This document shows positions 1 through 11,348 of a DNA stretch of 64,000 bases, one piece after another. The notes below the pieces were generated by a model that was not told the origin of the DNA, ran no database searches, and was given only the letters and a program-made list of their open reading frames with translations. Source of the stretch: Dacryopinax spathularia (taxonomy: Eukaryota > Basidiomycota > Dacrymycetes > Dacrymycetales > Dacrymycetaceae). The stretch lies in assembly GCA_037974965.1 (NCBI GenBank), contig JBBPFI010000017.1:62001-126000 (forward strand), read 5' to 3'. A program made the translations under genes and the position numbers. Positions within the stretch are counted from its first letter, which is position 1; every line of letters starts with the position of its first letter.

Positions 1-2037
1 CCTCCCCTTCCCCCTCCCCTTCCCCCTCCTCCCCGGGTGTACGAGACGCCCAGAGAGCTTGTTCCAGCATCCCCAAAGCGGCGGTTGCGTGCCCCAGGGC
101 AGGGAGGAGCGCTCGGGGTAGTCTGGGGTCTGAAGGCTGCGAAGGGCTGGGGTTCGGGTCGGCGAGGGAGTGGGTGGCTTGAAGGATAGTGATAATATGA
201 CTTTTCAGCTGCCTAACACTCTCCTCTTCCTGCGGCGCCGTATCCAGAATCCCCTTAGCCCACTAACCCCAATCAGCTCTTGCAAATCAACAGAAAAAGA
301 AAAAGAAGACGCACCTCCTCCCAAGCCCCCATCGCCTTCCCCCCCGATCGTCTAATCACGCGCCCCACATCAACCCCCAAAACCCCGCTCGTCCCCTCCC
401 ATATCCTCTCCACTAACGAATCCCTCATCAGCCTGCTGAGGGGTTCTTCGTCCATATACCCCAGCCCGCCCAGCGCCTCTATACAGTCCTGTACCGCCTT
501 ACTTGCTCTAACGCCAGCGAAGGCTTTTGCGACTGGGGTGAGGAGGCGTAGGCGGAGGTCTTCCGCTTGAGAAGTGAGGTTGAGTTCGGAGCGGCCTAGC
601 AGGTGAGCGAGCGGGATAAGGAGATGCGTGAGGGCGTGATGCAGCGTCGCTACGTCCATTAAGAGCGCAGTATGAGCCGGCAAGTCCCGGAGAGGGACGT
701 ACTTCCCGCTCTCGTGGTCCAATACCTCCCGGACTTGAGCGTAGGAAGTGGCGATCATCAGTGCCCTCCCGACGCTCCCCAGCGCGTGGAACGCAGAGTG
801 CATACGCGTTATGTTCAAAACAGTTGCGATCGTCCGCACGCCCTCCCCGAGCCGGCCGACCAGGAACGCGCGGGCCGAAGAGAGGGAGAGTTCGGCGGTA
901 GGGACGGATTTGGTGCCTATTTTCTGTTTGAGCCTGTGCAGGTGGACGCCGTTGTTCCCTTTCGGGGAGCCGGGGAGGTAGGAAGTGGATTTGAGAGGGA
1001 GGAGGAAGAGGCTTAGCCCGCTGCTGCCGGGGCCACCGGTTCGGGCGAGTGAGAGGGCTAGTTCGCCGTCTGTTGCACTGGAGAACCATTTGAAGCCATC
1101 TAGGATATACTCGTCCCCAGCTTTCGGTTCGTCCGAAGCGGCTGAGGCTGAGGATGAGGCTGAGCTGGATGAGGACGAAGTGCTGGCTGATGAGGGGAGA
1201 CGAGATGCAACGGTTTCTGTACGGGAGACGTCCGACCCGCCAGGCTTTTCAGTCATGAACTGTCCCGCCGTCCACGCTTTCCTACCATCGCGCGAGGTGA
1301 GGAGTGGAAGGAGAGAGGCTTGCATTGCGGGGGTGCCGTATTGTTCTAGCACTACTCACAGCTCATCAGTGAGAAACGCTGCAGGGATGAGGGAGAGGGA
1401 GGGTGCGGACCGCGGGCACAGCCGTCTGTCACTGACATTGGACATCCGACTACGCGGGAATCACCGACCCAGAGGTAGATCTGTCTTCCTTCTTAGGAAT
1501 GTTCTTGTTAGACAGAGAATGGGAGAGGCGCACCTTGGCAAACTGATGCACCCTCGCCCATTCGCCCGTCTTCCTCTCATACGCAATCGCAACGATCCTT
1601 CCCCATATCCATCAACATCCTCCCCCGCATATCCAGCAAGACAAGCAAAGAAACGGACGCACCCCTCCTCAGCAGCAACCTCCTTCAACCTCCTCCACCC
1701 TTCGCTCGTCTCCAACCGATCTACTCTCCGGCCAAAATGGTCATACTGCACCAGCCTAGGCTCGTTCTGCGGTCCATCAGCAAGCTTGCCAATAGCCTCA
1801 ATCTCTGCTCCTCACATCAGCCTCTGCTCTTTCCCTATTCAAAGGGAGAAGGGGAGAAGGGCGGGGCGTACCTCCGCTACCGAGACGTTTTCCAAATCGG
1901 TGCAGGTCGGCTTCGATCTCATCACGGGCGGGAGGAGGGAGAAGGCGCCGGAGGAGGGAGTTGAGCGAGCGGGAGGCGGCGTATATGTCTGAAGGGAGGG
2001 TGTAGGGCTGCTGCTGGAAGCCGTCTTCGACTCTCAT
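1..2037 (-). CDS. AidB-like acyl-CoA dehydrogenase (partial, runs off the left edge)
   Basis: FAD flavoprotein of the acyl-CoA dehydrogenase superfamily, AidB branch. Start at 2037 (MRVEDGFQQQ). Exons read as 2037-1872, 1804-1534, 1480-1411, 1351-315 and 229 to beyond the window; introns are 53-85 bp with GT-AG ends. The spliced protein shows QFAKIYLWVGD, PMSVTDGCARVLEQYG, the FMTEKPGGSDVSRTE loop that lines the flavin/substrate site, GFKWFSSATDGELALSLAR, KIGTKSVPTAEL and the C-terminal ERIWEGTSGVLGVDVGR, in the family order. A serine/alanine-rich insert of about 30 residues follows the GGSD loop. The last visible exon codes for an alpha-helical C-terminal segment with no stop inside the window. 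In bacteria AidB is linked to alkylation stress; the fungal role is not established. Family call is firm, substrate unknown. Confidence 0.88.
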
Positions 2038-2448
2038 CTTGCCTTTTGCTTTTGCTCGTTGTTTCGTGCTTGTAAGAGCCTGGTTTGCCTTAGGTAGAAA
2101 ACGGTAGAGACACAAGCAGACAACGTGGGCAGTTATGACAGCAACTAAGCAGACGGGTAAATGAAGGAGGCGGTCATTCAGCGGGCGTTTGTTGCTGACT
2201 TGTTGGATTGCTTGGCAGCTGAATACGGCAATGCGGGGTAATCAGAGGGATCGCCGCGCGGAGAATGCCGAGGATATAACCGGAGTTGGGCCGGGCACCT
2301 GGGTCACGTGGTCATCTGGAAATTACCGCGTCGAACTGGCGCAAGTGGAGCGGGACATTGAGCACGGGGTGACTATATGCATGTACTTGTACATCTCTCT
2401 TTCGTCGGCCACAGATACTCTGACTACGTCGTACGGGGAGATAACGTG
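2038..2448. promoter_or_regulatory. Upstream region of the AidB-like gene with a CACGTG E-box
   Basis: No gene seen. This is the only upstream space for the AidB-like gene, since the neighbouring transporter ends at 2449 on the same strand. A perfect CACGTG E-box lies at 2305-2310, about 270 bp before the start codon. Binding by a bHLH factor is an inference from the motif alone. Confidence 0.3.
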
Positions 2449-4375
2449 CTACACAGACTCGGTCCCGCTCGACTCGGGCTTCTCCTCCGCCCTTGACGGC
2501 GTCGGGGAGATGCCATGTCCCTCGCTGTCCATAGCATGGATGTTGTCCTTCAGCAAATGCCTCCTGAATTTCTCCGATTTCAGCGGCGTAGATTCTTGGA
2601 TAAGGATATCAACTTGTTCGAGCGATAAGCCTCTTGTCTGCCGGAGAGGGACATAAGCTGCAGGAGCGATAAGAAGAAGACGCAGGTTGGACAACGCACC
2701 TCCGGCACGAAAAAGAACACAAATGCGAACCCGGCCGCACAGCATGCTCCCCAGATGAAGAACACCTTCGATCCCAAATTCGCGTTACCCGGCCCCGAAT
2801 TGACCAAATAGGGCGTGGCGTACCCCAGCGCGAAATTCCAGAGCCAATTACTCGCCGCGGCGAGCGCGACCCCTTTAGCCCTGAAGTGGAGTGGGAAGAT
2901 CTCACCCGTTACGACCCATGCTACTGGGCCCCAGGAGAAGCCGAACCCGCCGATGTAGATGCAGACGAGGGCGACGAGCGCTTTTTGTCCTGCTTGGTTC
3001 GTGGGGAGAGGGTTAGGCCGAGGATGGCGACGAGGAATTCGCAGATGCCCATTAGAGCAGAACCGGATAGCAGGAGGAAGCGGCGGCCGACGTGGTCGAC
3101 TGCGAGACCGCCGACTATTGTTAGTCTAGCGTGATTGAGTCAGTCGCGTGGTGAATTGACTCGGCTGGTAATGTAATGACATACCCAACGTTCATAAGAT
3201 TGGTGGCAATGGAGATGAGGAATGGGTTGGGAATGCCAGAGTTGGAGAAGTACGTCGTCCCATAGTAATTGATAAAGTTGATTCCCGTGAGCTGTTGCCA
3301 CCTGCGAGCAGAATAGTGAGAAGCACAATGGCTGAAAGAGGGGCGGCAGACTTACGCTTGGATCCAAATCCCAACCATAGTCCGGTACAAGATCTTCGAC
3401 GGACCAGGGGTGAACATGGCAATCCACCCCGTCCCACCCAGTTGCTCTTCCGCAACCAGATTTGAAGCGATATCAGCCACCTCGGCCTGGACGAGCGGGT
3501 CTTCCGACGAGCATGCTAGCAGCCTCCCCAGTACTTTGGCAGCTTGCTCGTCTTTGTGCTTCTTAATCAAGTACCTGGGAGACTCCGGAAGACAGAGCAT
3601 CCCAAATCCCAGGATGGCGCCCCATACAAGCTGGACGCCGATGGGGATGCGGTACGATGCATGGCTGTTCAGGTTCTGCGTTGCGTAGTCGACGATTGCC
3701 GCGAGGAGGAGACCGAGGGTGATGCACCATTGGTAGCAGGAGACGACGGCGCCGCGGATCCATTTGGGGGAGCTTGTGCGAGGCGTGAGCAAGCTTCAAT
3801 ATAGCGCGACAGGAAAGGGAGCCTACCATTCTGACTGATATAAGGGGCAAAGTGTCGAGATGAAGCCGACCCCGAGACCCGCAACGACACGGCCAGGGAG
3901 GAAAACTGAGACGTCTCAGTCACAATCCGACGAGGCGGGTGAGGAAAGCAAACTCACGAGACAGGTGGGTGGACGCGGTCTGCATGGCGCAACCGATCGA
4001 GAACACCAGTGCTGAGAACATGATTCCCGGCTTGCGTCCTACCCAGTCTGCCAGAGGAGCCGCTGCCAGAGCACCAAAGAACGTTCCTGCAGAGAGCAAC
4101 GAGACAACCTCGGACTGCTGAGCCGTTCTGGTAATATGGATCAGTCGCGTGTACCATTTACAGTAGGAGGGAGATGCGTACGTGATTTGACAGTCCGTCC
4201 CAAATGTGCAGAGCCAGTCGTTCATCACCTTGATGCCGTTGATCGTCCCAGTATCATACCCGAATAGGATACCGCCGAAAGCCGCAAAGGTCGTGAGAAG
4301 CACGGCAACGGCTTTACTCTTGGGCGCAGCATCTCCTCCCAACCCCTTTCCAGTAACGACTGCACCACCGGCCAT
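2449..4375 (-). CDS. MFS sugar-type transporter
   Basis: Twelve-helix plasma-membrane permease of the fungal sugar/quinate porter family. Start at 4375 (MAGGAVVTGKGLGG), stop at 2449. Seen in order: AAFGGILFGYDTGTINGIK in helix 1; LADWVGRKPG in the first cytoplasmic loop; the PESPRYLIKKHKDEQA motif after helix 6; and the C-terminal TRGLSLEQVDILIQES motif. The first intron (about 4129-4182) is 54 bp, keeps frame and has no stop; splicing it gives CQIT-RTAQQSEVVSLLSAG, the usual family sequence. At least five further short introns are needed. Substrate cannot be told from sequence; hexose or a plant-derived sugar or acid is likely. Confidence 0.88.
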
Positions 4376-5127
4376 CCTAGACGTGATAGTTCGAAATCAA
4401 GCAGAGCGGTCGGGTCCTACGCTGAGCGTACGCGAGGGCGTCCAGACTACTTGCATTCTTATATCGTGAGGTCGGCAGTGCTGCTCATAAACGAGCTACT
4501 GAATCGAAGAAGAACGATACAACCCCATGTCGTAGCCCTCATATGGGGTAGCCGGTGCTTCGCGAAGCCTCCACAGGCCAATTTTCGGGCCGACGAAACA
4601 GCATGTATGCGAGAGAAATGAGGAGCCCCGCACTGCCGTTGAATGCATAGATGCTCGTGTACTGTAGCAGATGGTCCTCGGCTTATCGGCATTGCGCGAA
4701 CCAGCACCACCTATGATTGAGTCGCCCGCCAGCGCGGTCAGCTGGAGGTACTGAGCGACTTCCGCAGTCAATTTAGCATCGAGGGAGATTATCAAGCAGC
4801 TTGGTTCGGACTCTTACATTCGCCAGCGGGATAAGCCTCTCGTGCAGTAGTATTACGACCAAGTAGAGATGTTGGTCGAAGTGGTCGAAAAGGGACGTGA
4901 CTGCAAGAAGCTCGTGAGCCGGACTATGGAATGGGCCGAAAACGCTTCCGGTCTTCCGGAAGCCAGGCCGGAGAATCTTACCACCGCTTCCGAACTTGGG
5001 TGGGCCCAGAATTCCGAGTATTCTCGGTCCAAACGAGCCAGATACCCAAAAGTAGTTATGGTTTGGTTGTATAGAATACAGCGTTCTATAATAAGTAGTA
5101 TATGGTACCTTCCTCATAGGGAATCCT
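4376..5127. other. Gap between transporter and UbiA gene, no gene recognised
   Basis: Promoter of the transporter plus the 3' side of the UbiA gene. Short open frames here show no family motif. A perfect 8 bp inverted repeat with a 4 nt loop (GCTTCCGG-TCTT-CCGGAAGC) lies at 4944-4963; a weaker one follows near 5017. These could be a hairpin near the 3' end of the UbiA transcript. Confidence 0.5.
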
Positions 5128-6236
5128 CTAATAGCTCAACGCGTTCCATCTTGCATTCATCGGCAGAAGATGGATCGTCAACAGCCAGACCTGGAAAAGT
5201 TGTCAGCTAGTGGCACAGACGGAAGTTAGGAGAGCATTACGTACGCTGTGCAGAACGTATGTTCGCTTATCGCTCGCCCAATCCCGGAGGACGAGGTTTC
5301 GGTAGGCCACCAGAGATCCCATCAGCAGAAACGAGACGGCGTTGATCAGGCCGAGCTCCCACTGCAGAGCCATGTAGATCGACCAGAACATGATGAGGAT
5401 TGGTGTGATGATGCGAGACACCCGTGGGAAGGCGATGGGTATCGTCCACCGGCCGTCCTCCTTATCTCCTTCAACATCCGGGAAATCGCCGACATGGGCC
5501 GTGGTTGCAATGACGACCAGTGAACTAGCGATGGCAGCCCATGCTGTCTGATCTAGCGCGGCCGAGCCAGCTATAGATGGTCTCAGCTGCTGAGATGTTA
5601 TACGTAGAAACAATGCGCGTACCGATGACTTTCGTCGCGCCGTACTCGAAGATCCCGTACCCTGTGACGACGCAGACCACACGCTTGGCCCAATGTGCTG
5701 ACATTCTCATGTGGTCGTACAGGATCGTGGTCACAGTCAAGGTAACGCTGACGAGGACCATCTCACAGCCCGACGGTGCCGACATCGCCAGACAAAGGAC
5801 GGTAACAACTGCGTGGAGCACTGACGCTTGCTCAGGGGTGATCCTTCCAGCCGGTAGCGGTCTCCATGGCTTGTTGCCGGCGTCCTCAGTGATGGAGCGG
5901 TACTGATTGGAGATGTTGCATTGCAGGAGATGAAGCCAGGTCCAGGCGGCGCCCATGGTAAGATGAGCAGGCGACCGGACTGGCCCAGCAACACAAGCAA
6001 AGATTATCTGCTGCCAGTCAGCCGGTGCCTTACAAGGATGGGAATGCGCATACAATAGGGAAGAATAAGGTATGATAGTCGGCATAGGTGAACAAGAACA
6101 GCGTGTACAGGCTGTCTTTGAGCCATTGTACGGGAGCACGGATGCCCTTCACGTGGATCGGTTCCGAGCGACCGGTCGAATGAGCAAGCTTGATCGTTTC
6201 CGCAAGATATTGCAGCGTCGACAGAGAGAGGACCAT
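5128..6236 (-). CDS. UbiA-family membrane prenyltransferase/terpene cyclase
   Basis: Integral-membrane enzyme of the UbiA superfamily. Start at 6236 (MVLSLSTLQYLAETIK). The first aspartate-type motif reads NQYRSITEDAGNKPWRPLPA, the second DFPDVEGDKEDGRWTIPIAF; these are the two metal-diphosphate binding regions. Hydrophobic helices lie between and after them (VTILYDHM region, ITPILIMFWSIYMALQW, LINAVSFLLMGSLVAYRN). The last intron (donor after VLHS) leads to a short final exon ending NARWNALSY with the stop at 5128-5130. Fungal members act as aromatic prenyltransferases or as sesquiterpene cyclases; the sequence does not decide which. It lies next to a transporter, with no other biosynthetic gene nearby. 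Confidence 0.85.
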
Positions 6237-7256
6237 TGTGCTCGATGAGGTTGCTCTGGGCGTAAAATGCGGTCGGATCGGTTGAATGACGCACATCCAT
6301 GACAGTAGACCCTCCTATTATATGCAAGCCAGCGCTACAGAGAGTCATTGTGCCTCATCAGAGTGCGTTGGTAGATCTCGGAGCGCTTGGTACAGAGCGC
6401 CGACCATCGAGAGCCGACATCAGCCAAACATTGCATAGCGATGCACTCGGCCCCTGCCCGCAAAGACAATATCGCCGGCGCCTGCTATCTGGCAGGAGGA
6501 GGCGAAGACGACAGCATATCGATCCAATATTAGCAGCACAGCTTGGACGAGCAATAGTTCGGCATAGTTCGTCCATACCTTCGCCGCATTCTGGCAGCAT
6601 TCCAGAGGATCGCGCTGGACTCGGGATCGGCGCTAACCACTTCCCGCTCTTCAAAAATTGAAGACACGTGGAATGGGTAAGCAAGAGGTGCGGTGATAAT
6701 ACACAAGAGCCTGCCAACTATAGACCGGGCTTCGGAGCTAGCAGACCTCCGTCGATTAGGCGAGAGCTTGAGAACACGAGAGAGAGACAAATTTGCAGCA
6801 GAGAAAGGGTTCAATGGGTTGCGGTTAGTTTGCGCCGCATTTGTATGCTGCGGAATGTGGGCGCTTTTCCTTCTCACAGCCACTTCCCGCACTTCATCGA
6901 CATCGACGAGCGATTGATCTCTGCCTGATTCACCCTGCCGCTATGGACTATCTACCGTGCAGACTGTTATGGGAGAATGGAACAACGATGATCTTGACAA
7001 TAAATATGATGATTGGCTGATTGGTACATTGCGGGTATATAAGTCTATGAAGGTATGAGATTTGTGGGGAGGTGATTATTGCAACGGTGCGTTGAATACG
7101 ATTGACGATGCGTATGTTCAGTAATTGTTGGTCGTAAGATCCTGTGAGGATGTTTTATGGAGAGATTCTGCTGGCAGAACATCGGATCAGACCTGATACG
7201 GCAGTGCATGGGAAAGAACGACTCACCCTCATCCCGGCCCACCGCAGCCGCATCAC
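6237..7256. other. No gene recognised between UbiA gene and small-gene pair
   Basis: Overlapping open frames of up to 120 codons occur on both strands (for example 6530-6892 minus, 6693-6917 plus). None carries a recognisable motif or a convincing spliced continuation. The 6237-6500 part is presumably the UbiA promoter. Confidence 0.45.
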
Positions 7257-7543
7257 TCAAGCGCCCACGGATACCACCGCTGCCCCCTTCGAATCGGAAG
7301 TCGAAGTAGAGCTTGCTATTGCACTGTCAGACCACATCTTACTCAAGAAGGTGTGAGCGACTCACAGAAGGAGGCAAGTCGTCGAATAGTGCGGATCGGC
7401 CGATAGTCCGCTTGCGTAAGAGCGGAAAGACCGGATGTTACCCATTGGAGTGGGCGGTCGAGTCCGCTGCCTTGGATGGAGAGGATCTCGACGTTGTCGA
7501 AGAGGTGGTCGAGGTCTGAGGTGGAGATATCGCCGAAAGACAT
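7257..7543 (-). CDS. Small spliced protein, paralog 1 of a tandem pair (78 aa)
   Basis: Unrecognised small protein. Start at 7543 within CAACCAAAATG. One 50 bp intron at 7316-7365 (GTGAGT...AATAG). The protein begins MSFGDISTSDLDHLFDNVEI, has a shared middle block RPLQWVTSGL and ends in a Ser/Thr-rich tail, SSSTSTSDSKGAA. Its neighbour at 8352-8654 has the same start block, the same RPLxWxxSGL block, an intron at the matching place and a similar Ser-rich tail, so the two are tandem duplicates. This match in protein, intron and promoter layout is the main evidence that both are genes. No signal peptide or membrane segment is seen. Function unknown; probably lineage-specific. Confidence 0.6.
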
Positions 7544-7650
7544 TTTGGTTGGTTGTGAGGTTGACGACGAGCTGGAGATAAGAGGGTTGCGAGTAATTTG
7601 CGAGTGAGGTTCGCTGGTGTGTGTACAGCGAAGGAGAGCATCCCCCCTCC

Positions 7651-7660
7651 TTTTTATACC
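7651..7660 (-). promoter_or_regulatory. TATA box of small paralog 1
   Basis: GGTATAAAAA on the minus strand, about 108 bp before the start codon at 7543. The second copy has a matching box at nearly the same distance. Confidence 0.5.
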
Positions 7661-8351
7661 CCTTCCGCTTGGTCGTTAAACGGCGAAAACTGCACCAATC
7701 AAGCACATCGCCGAGCCCGATATCGACAACCGAGCTCACGCGACCGTAACCACGTTCCCAATGACCGAATACGTTTCATCCACCAACTCTTCCAACAACC
7801 TCACCAGAAAATCAGGTGGATATGACACGATAAACCATCTTGCTGTGCTCAGCCCAAATTAGGCCTCGGACGGCCGAAGCCAGAAAGGCAACAGCCACAG
7901 GGGTCAACCGGGGGAAGCGTTTCAGAAGCAATTGATCACGTGATATGGCATGCGTGCGGGGCATAGCCTGTGGCCGATTTGTTTCAGTGCGTCAGGCACG
8001 CGTGCGATTCGTGTTGCCATGAGGCAGAGTGCCGTCAGAGGGGAAAGAAGGAGGCCCGATGTGTATTACAGAGCCGGCGAATGAGGCTGTTCTGATGTCG
8101 GCGTTTCAGTAAGCCGCCTCGAGCTCGAACTAAGGCCGTGGAAAGATGGAAAGAATGTTCGTTGCATATGGCACCTTTGCGTGACTAGTTCAAGAGAAAT
8201 TACACGATGGATGAGGTTACACTATGAGATGGTAGGAAGATAGCCTGAGAAACCGGAGATAAGGAACGTGAACGATATGATCTGGCGCCAATAATTAGCA
8301 CAAGACGATCGTGTGGGTAGGCGTCAGATACTCACGAGCCTGGCAAGAAGA
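7661..8351. other. Spacer between the two small paralogs
   Basis: No gene seen. Holds the upstream region of paralog 1 and the 3' side of paralog 2. A CACGTG-like site (TCACGTGAT) lies near 7936. Confidence 0.45.
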
Positions 8352-8654
8352 TCATAGTTGACCATGCTTGCTTTTTATAGAGATGGACAATGCAGCGAGC
8401 GGGTGCTCTGCGCTAGCGCTGGAATCTACGGTCCGAAGTCAGCACGAGCGCGCTAGCGAGCAACTGAGGTCTAACAGACCTGAAGAAGAGTTCCGGCTGA
8501 GAGACGGGCGAACGGGTTTCTCTGCCCTGCCCCGGGTTGGCAGGCCGGACGCGATCCATCGTAGTGGCCGTGCGAGGTCATCGACGAAGGAGACGACCTT
8601 CATGTCGCAGAAGAGAACGTTAAGATCGGTGGAGTCGATATCGGCAAAAGACAT
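8352..8654 (-). CDS. Small spliced protein, paralog 2 of a tandem pair (82 aa)
   Basis: Start at 8654 within CAACCCAAAATG, almost the same context as paralog 1. One 54 bp intron at 8426-8479. The protein starts MSFADIDSTDLNVLFCDMKV, carries RPLRWIASGLPTRG in the middle and ends DSSASAEHPLAALSISIKS plus a short basic tail. Roughly a third to a half of positions match paralog 1, concentrated in the first 15 residues and the RPLxWxxSGL block. No known domain recognised. Confidence 0.6.
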
Positions 8655-8774
8655 TTTGGGTTGTTCGTTGGTGGGGACTGAGACGGCGTGAGAGACGGTA
8701 CGGGAGGCTTGTTGTGATCGCTGGCAGAGGCAGGAGGGGTGGGCTGAGGACCTTCGCACGAGCAAGACGGCGCC

Positions 8775-8780
8775 TTTATA
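8775..8780 (-). promoter_or_regulatory. TATA box of small paralog 2
   Basis: TATAAA in GGTATAAAGGCG on the minus strand, about 121 bp before the start at 8654. Confidence 0.5.
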
Positions 8781-9458
8781 CCTTCTATCGACCCGCCAGC
8801 TGGCCTTATCGCACAACAACGCTCATCGGCACATCGGCGAATTTTAGCGCCGGGTGGCAAAGGATACCCCAATCTCGGGATTGGCAATTGCCTGTCTCGC
8901 CCGCCTTCTACTCTGGCAACGGGCCGAAACGTGAGCGTGCTACTTTTGTGTGTCCTCCAACGGGTCCAATGTGATCATAGTTCACCCAACATTGATGGGA
9001 ATACGGGCCTCGGAGGCTGGGTGTCGGAATTCTTGTAGCAGAACGAAATGCTGGGTGCTCTTTGCGCATTCGGAGATGGTTAGGCGCCGTCTCCCGCCGA
9101 ACGCCATCAGGGCCCAAGAGTCCAAGATTGAGTAGGTTGGATCTGGCCCGACACGTGCAAAAGGCACGGTGATTCAATATTTTTATCAGAGCGAGACTGG
9201 GCCTTTCTTTGTTGAAGGTTGTGGCGGAACGGGAAGGGAGAGGAGGAGGAAGAACCGGGATGGAAGGAGATGTGGCGCCGGAGCCGGTGATTTCTCCGGC
9301 CTCCGGTGAATGCCGTTGGATCCCTGAAAGGTGAAGGGGAGCTCGGCTTCTTCACCGCCACCGTGCCTGACGCGCGCCAGTTCCAACGGACGCGTCTCTG
9401 ACCAGCACCATGCCAGTGTACCCTTCACGTCATACAGTTCTCTCTCGTTGAGCCGGCG
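8781..9458. other. Intergenic, no gene recognised
   Basis: Divergent upstream space between paralog 2 and the plus-strand gene starting at 9459. Short open frames have no motif. Confidence 0.45.
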
Positions 9459-11348
9459 ATGCCTGTCCCTATACCCAGCTCATCTCCGCCTCCGGAGCGG
9501 GTGATGAGCAAGCAGCTCCGAGGATTGGTAGATAATTGTCTAGACGAAGGTCAATGTACGCACTTTCACCTCCCTCCAACAACATGGCCCGCACTGACAC
9601 TTTCCTGGTGGCATAGACCAAGCCGCAGTCTCGACGCTCGACCATATCCGAAGCGCACGATACAGGCCGAGTCAGTACGTGCCCCCGTCCCTCCACCTTC
9701 CACGCATCTTGGATGAAGCTAAAAGCAGCCTTGTAGAACACATCTCCGACAACTTCTCTACCTCGCTCTCTACCCACCTACTCCTTCATCCAAGGCTGCA
9801 TCAGACGGAAGACGCCTCTCCCAACCACTCGGCTCCCCAAGTAAGATCACAACGCGCGAGCCCGTCCCCGTCCCCAAACCGGAAGACTCTATATCCGCAT
9901 TAAACCTCCTACATGCATTCCGGCTGACCAACAGTGCCGCTGCGTGCGCGTTGGCGCTTCCGGTGCTGTGGGAGCGGCGATCACGCGATGAGGAGAGCGA
10001 CGAAGAGGAGGAAGACGAGAGCCGATTTGCGCGGTCGGCGAGATGCATTGGAGCTGCGCGGAGTGTTTGGGAGCTGTTGAAGCCTGGCGCTGTTAAGCGG
10101 TTGGGAGAGGTGGATAAGCCAAGAGACGACGATGACGACGACGACGAGGGGCAAGGGGAGGAGGGTGCTGGGGAGTCGAAGCTCACTGTAGCAGACCACG
10201 CGGTCCCAGTACTGGAATGGATGATCGCTCTGTGGGAAGACGATGCGCGCACGAATCCGGGTGCGCATATCTTCCTCTGGCATCCCTGTGCGCTCTAACC
10301 GGTCCTACGAGCAGAACATTATTCCAAACTCCTACTCTCCCAGCTGCCGCCGAGCCCAACATCCAGTATGCGCGTGATGGATGCCAACGCCCCGCTGAAC
10401 GTCGTCGCTTACCTGCTCCAGCCCGTTCCCCCTACGAGAGCGGACGGCGAGCCCTGGCCAATCTCGCAAGAAGCCGAGACCCTCCACCGCGCCCAGCTAG
10501 CCAGCCGACTGCTCCAACTCGTGCGTCTTCTTCTTCTGCCCCTTAACACTCTGACATCTGAGATGTTTTGGCAGCTGATCGCATGCACCACCCCCTCCCC
10601 CCCAGCCCTATCCCCAACAAACCTCCTCCGTCAAACATCCTACATCCTCCCCTCTCTCCCTCCCTCCTCCCTCCAAGCACTCCTCACCACGCCCCACGCT
10701 CGTACTCATCCCCAGCCTACCCAGTCGGGCGCATACAGTCGATTCAAAGTAGCGCTTTGTGCGCTCTTCCTGGCGCACACATCGCGCGACGCGTCTTCTG
10801 AGGGCTTGCTGGGGAGTTCGCCGGTTAAGAAGCCTGCTGCTACTGCTGGCGGTGCAGTACCGGTAGGGAGGAGAGCGCGAGCTCTTAGAGGGAGGGGGAA
10901 GGAGCCTTCCTCGGGCGGAGCGAGCGAGGGGCCCGCTGCTTCCACCAATGCGGAGGGAGGAGGGGGAGAGAAACTGTATCCCCTCGCTTCGCCTAAAATC
11001 ATACTCCCGCTCTTCTCGCTAGAACCTAAGCCTACAACATCTGGCAAACCTGCTTCTTCCCGAGTCCGAACTCCCCCTCCCAGCAGATCAAACCGCCCCT
11101 CTGGCCCCTCTTCCCGTGCATCAGCTCCGACCTCCCAAGTCTCGGAAGAAGCGAGAGAAAGACACAAAATCGCCAAGCTCTCTATCCTCCAGTCGCTGTC
11201 CGAGCTGGACGTACGCCGTCTGCCGGAATGGAAGGACGTAGTGAGGGATGGAGAGCTGAGGGAGGCTGTTGAGTGCTGGAGTGGAGGGGAGGGGCGGGTT
11301 GTTGGGGCTGTGGTGCGGGGTTTTGTGAAGGGGATTGAGGGGGGTTAG
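9459..11348 (+). CDS. Conserved-looking protein of unknown function (552 aa)
   Basis: Not recognised. Five exons close in frame: 9459-9555, 9617-9674, 9737-10260, 10315-10520 and 10575-11348; introns are 54-62 bp, and the last is a stop-free multiple of three. The N-terminus after splicing reads MSKQLRGLVDNCLDEGQYQA and then HIRSARYRPSQTHLRQLLYL, alpha-helical and repeat-like (TPR-type helices are possible). The middle has EDSISALNLLHAFRLTNSAA, two acidic stretches (EESDEEEEDE and seven aspartates near 10125-10150) and VADHAVPVLEWMIALWEDDA. A Ser/Pro-rich linker precedes a conserved-looking C-terminus, KIAKLSILQSLSELDVRRLP. No membrane segment. Likely an intracellular scaffold or adaptor; no function can be named. 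Confidence 0.7.

Noticed and set aside
985-1992. 335-codon open frame on the plus strand
   Set aside because: Antisense to the AidB-like exons, with no motif; caused by GC-rich codon use.
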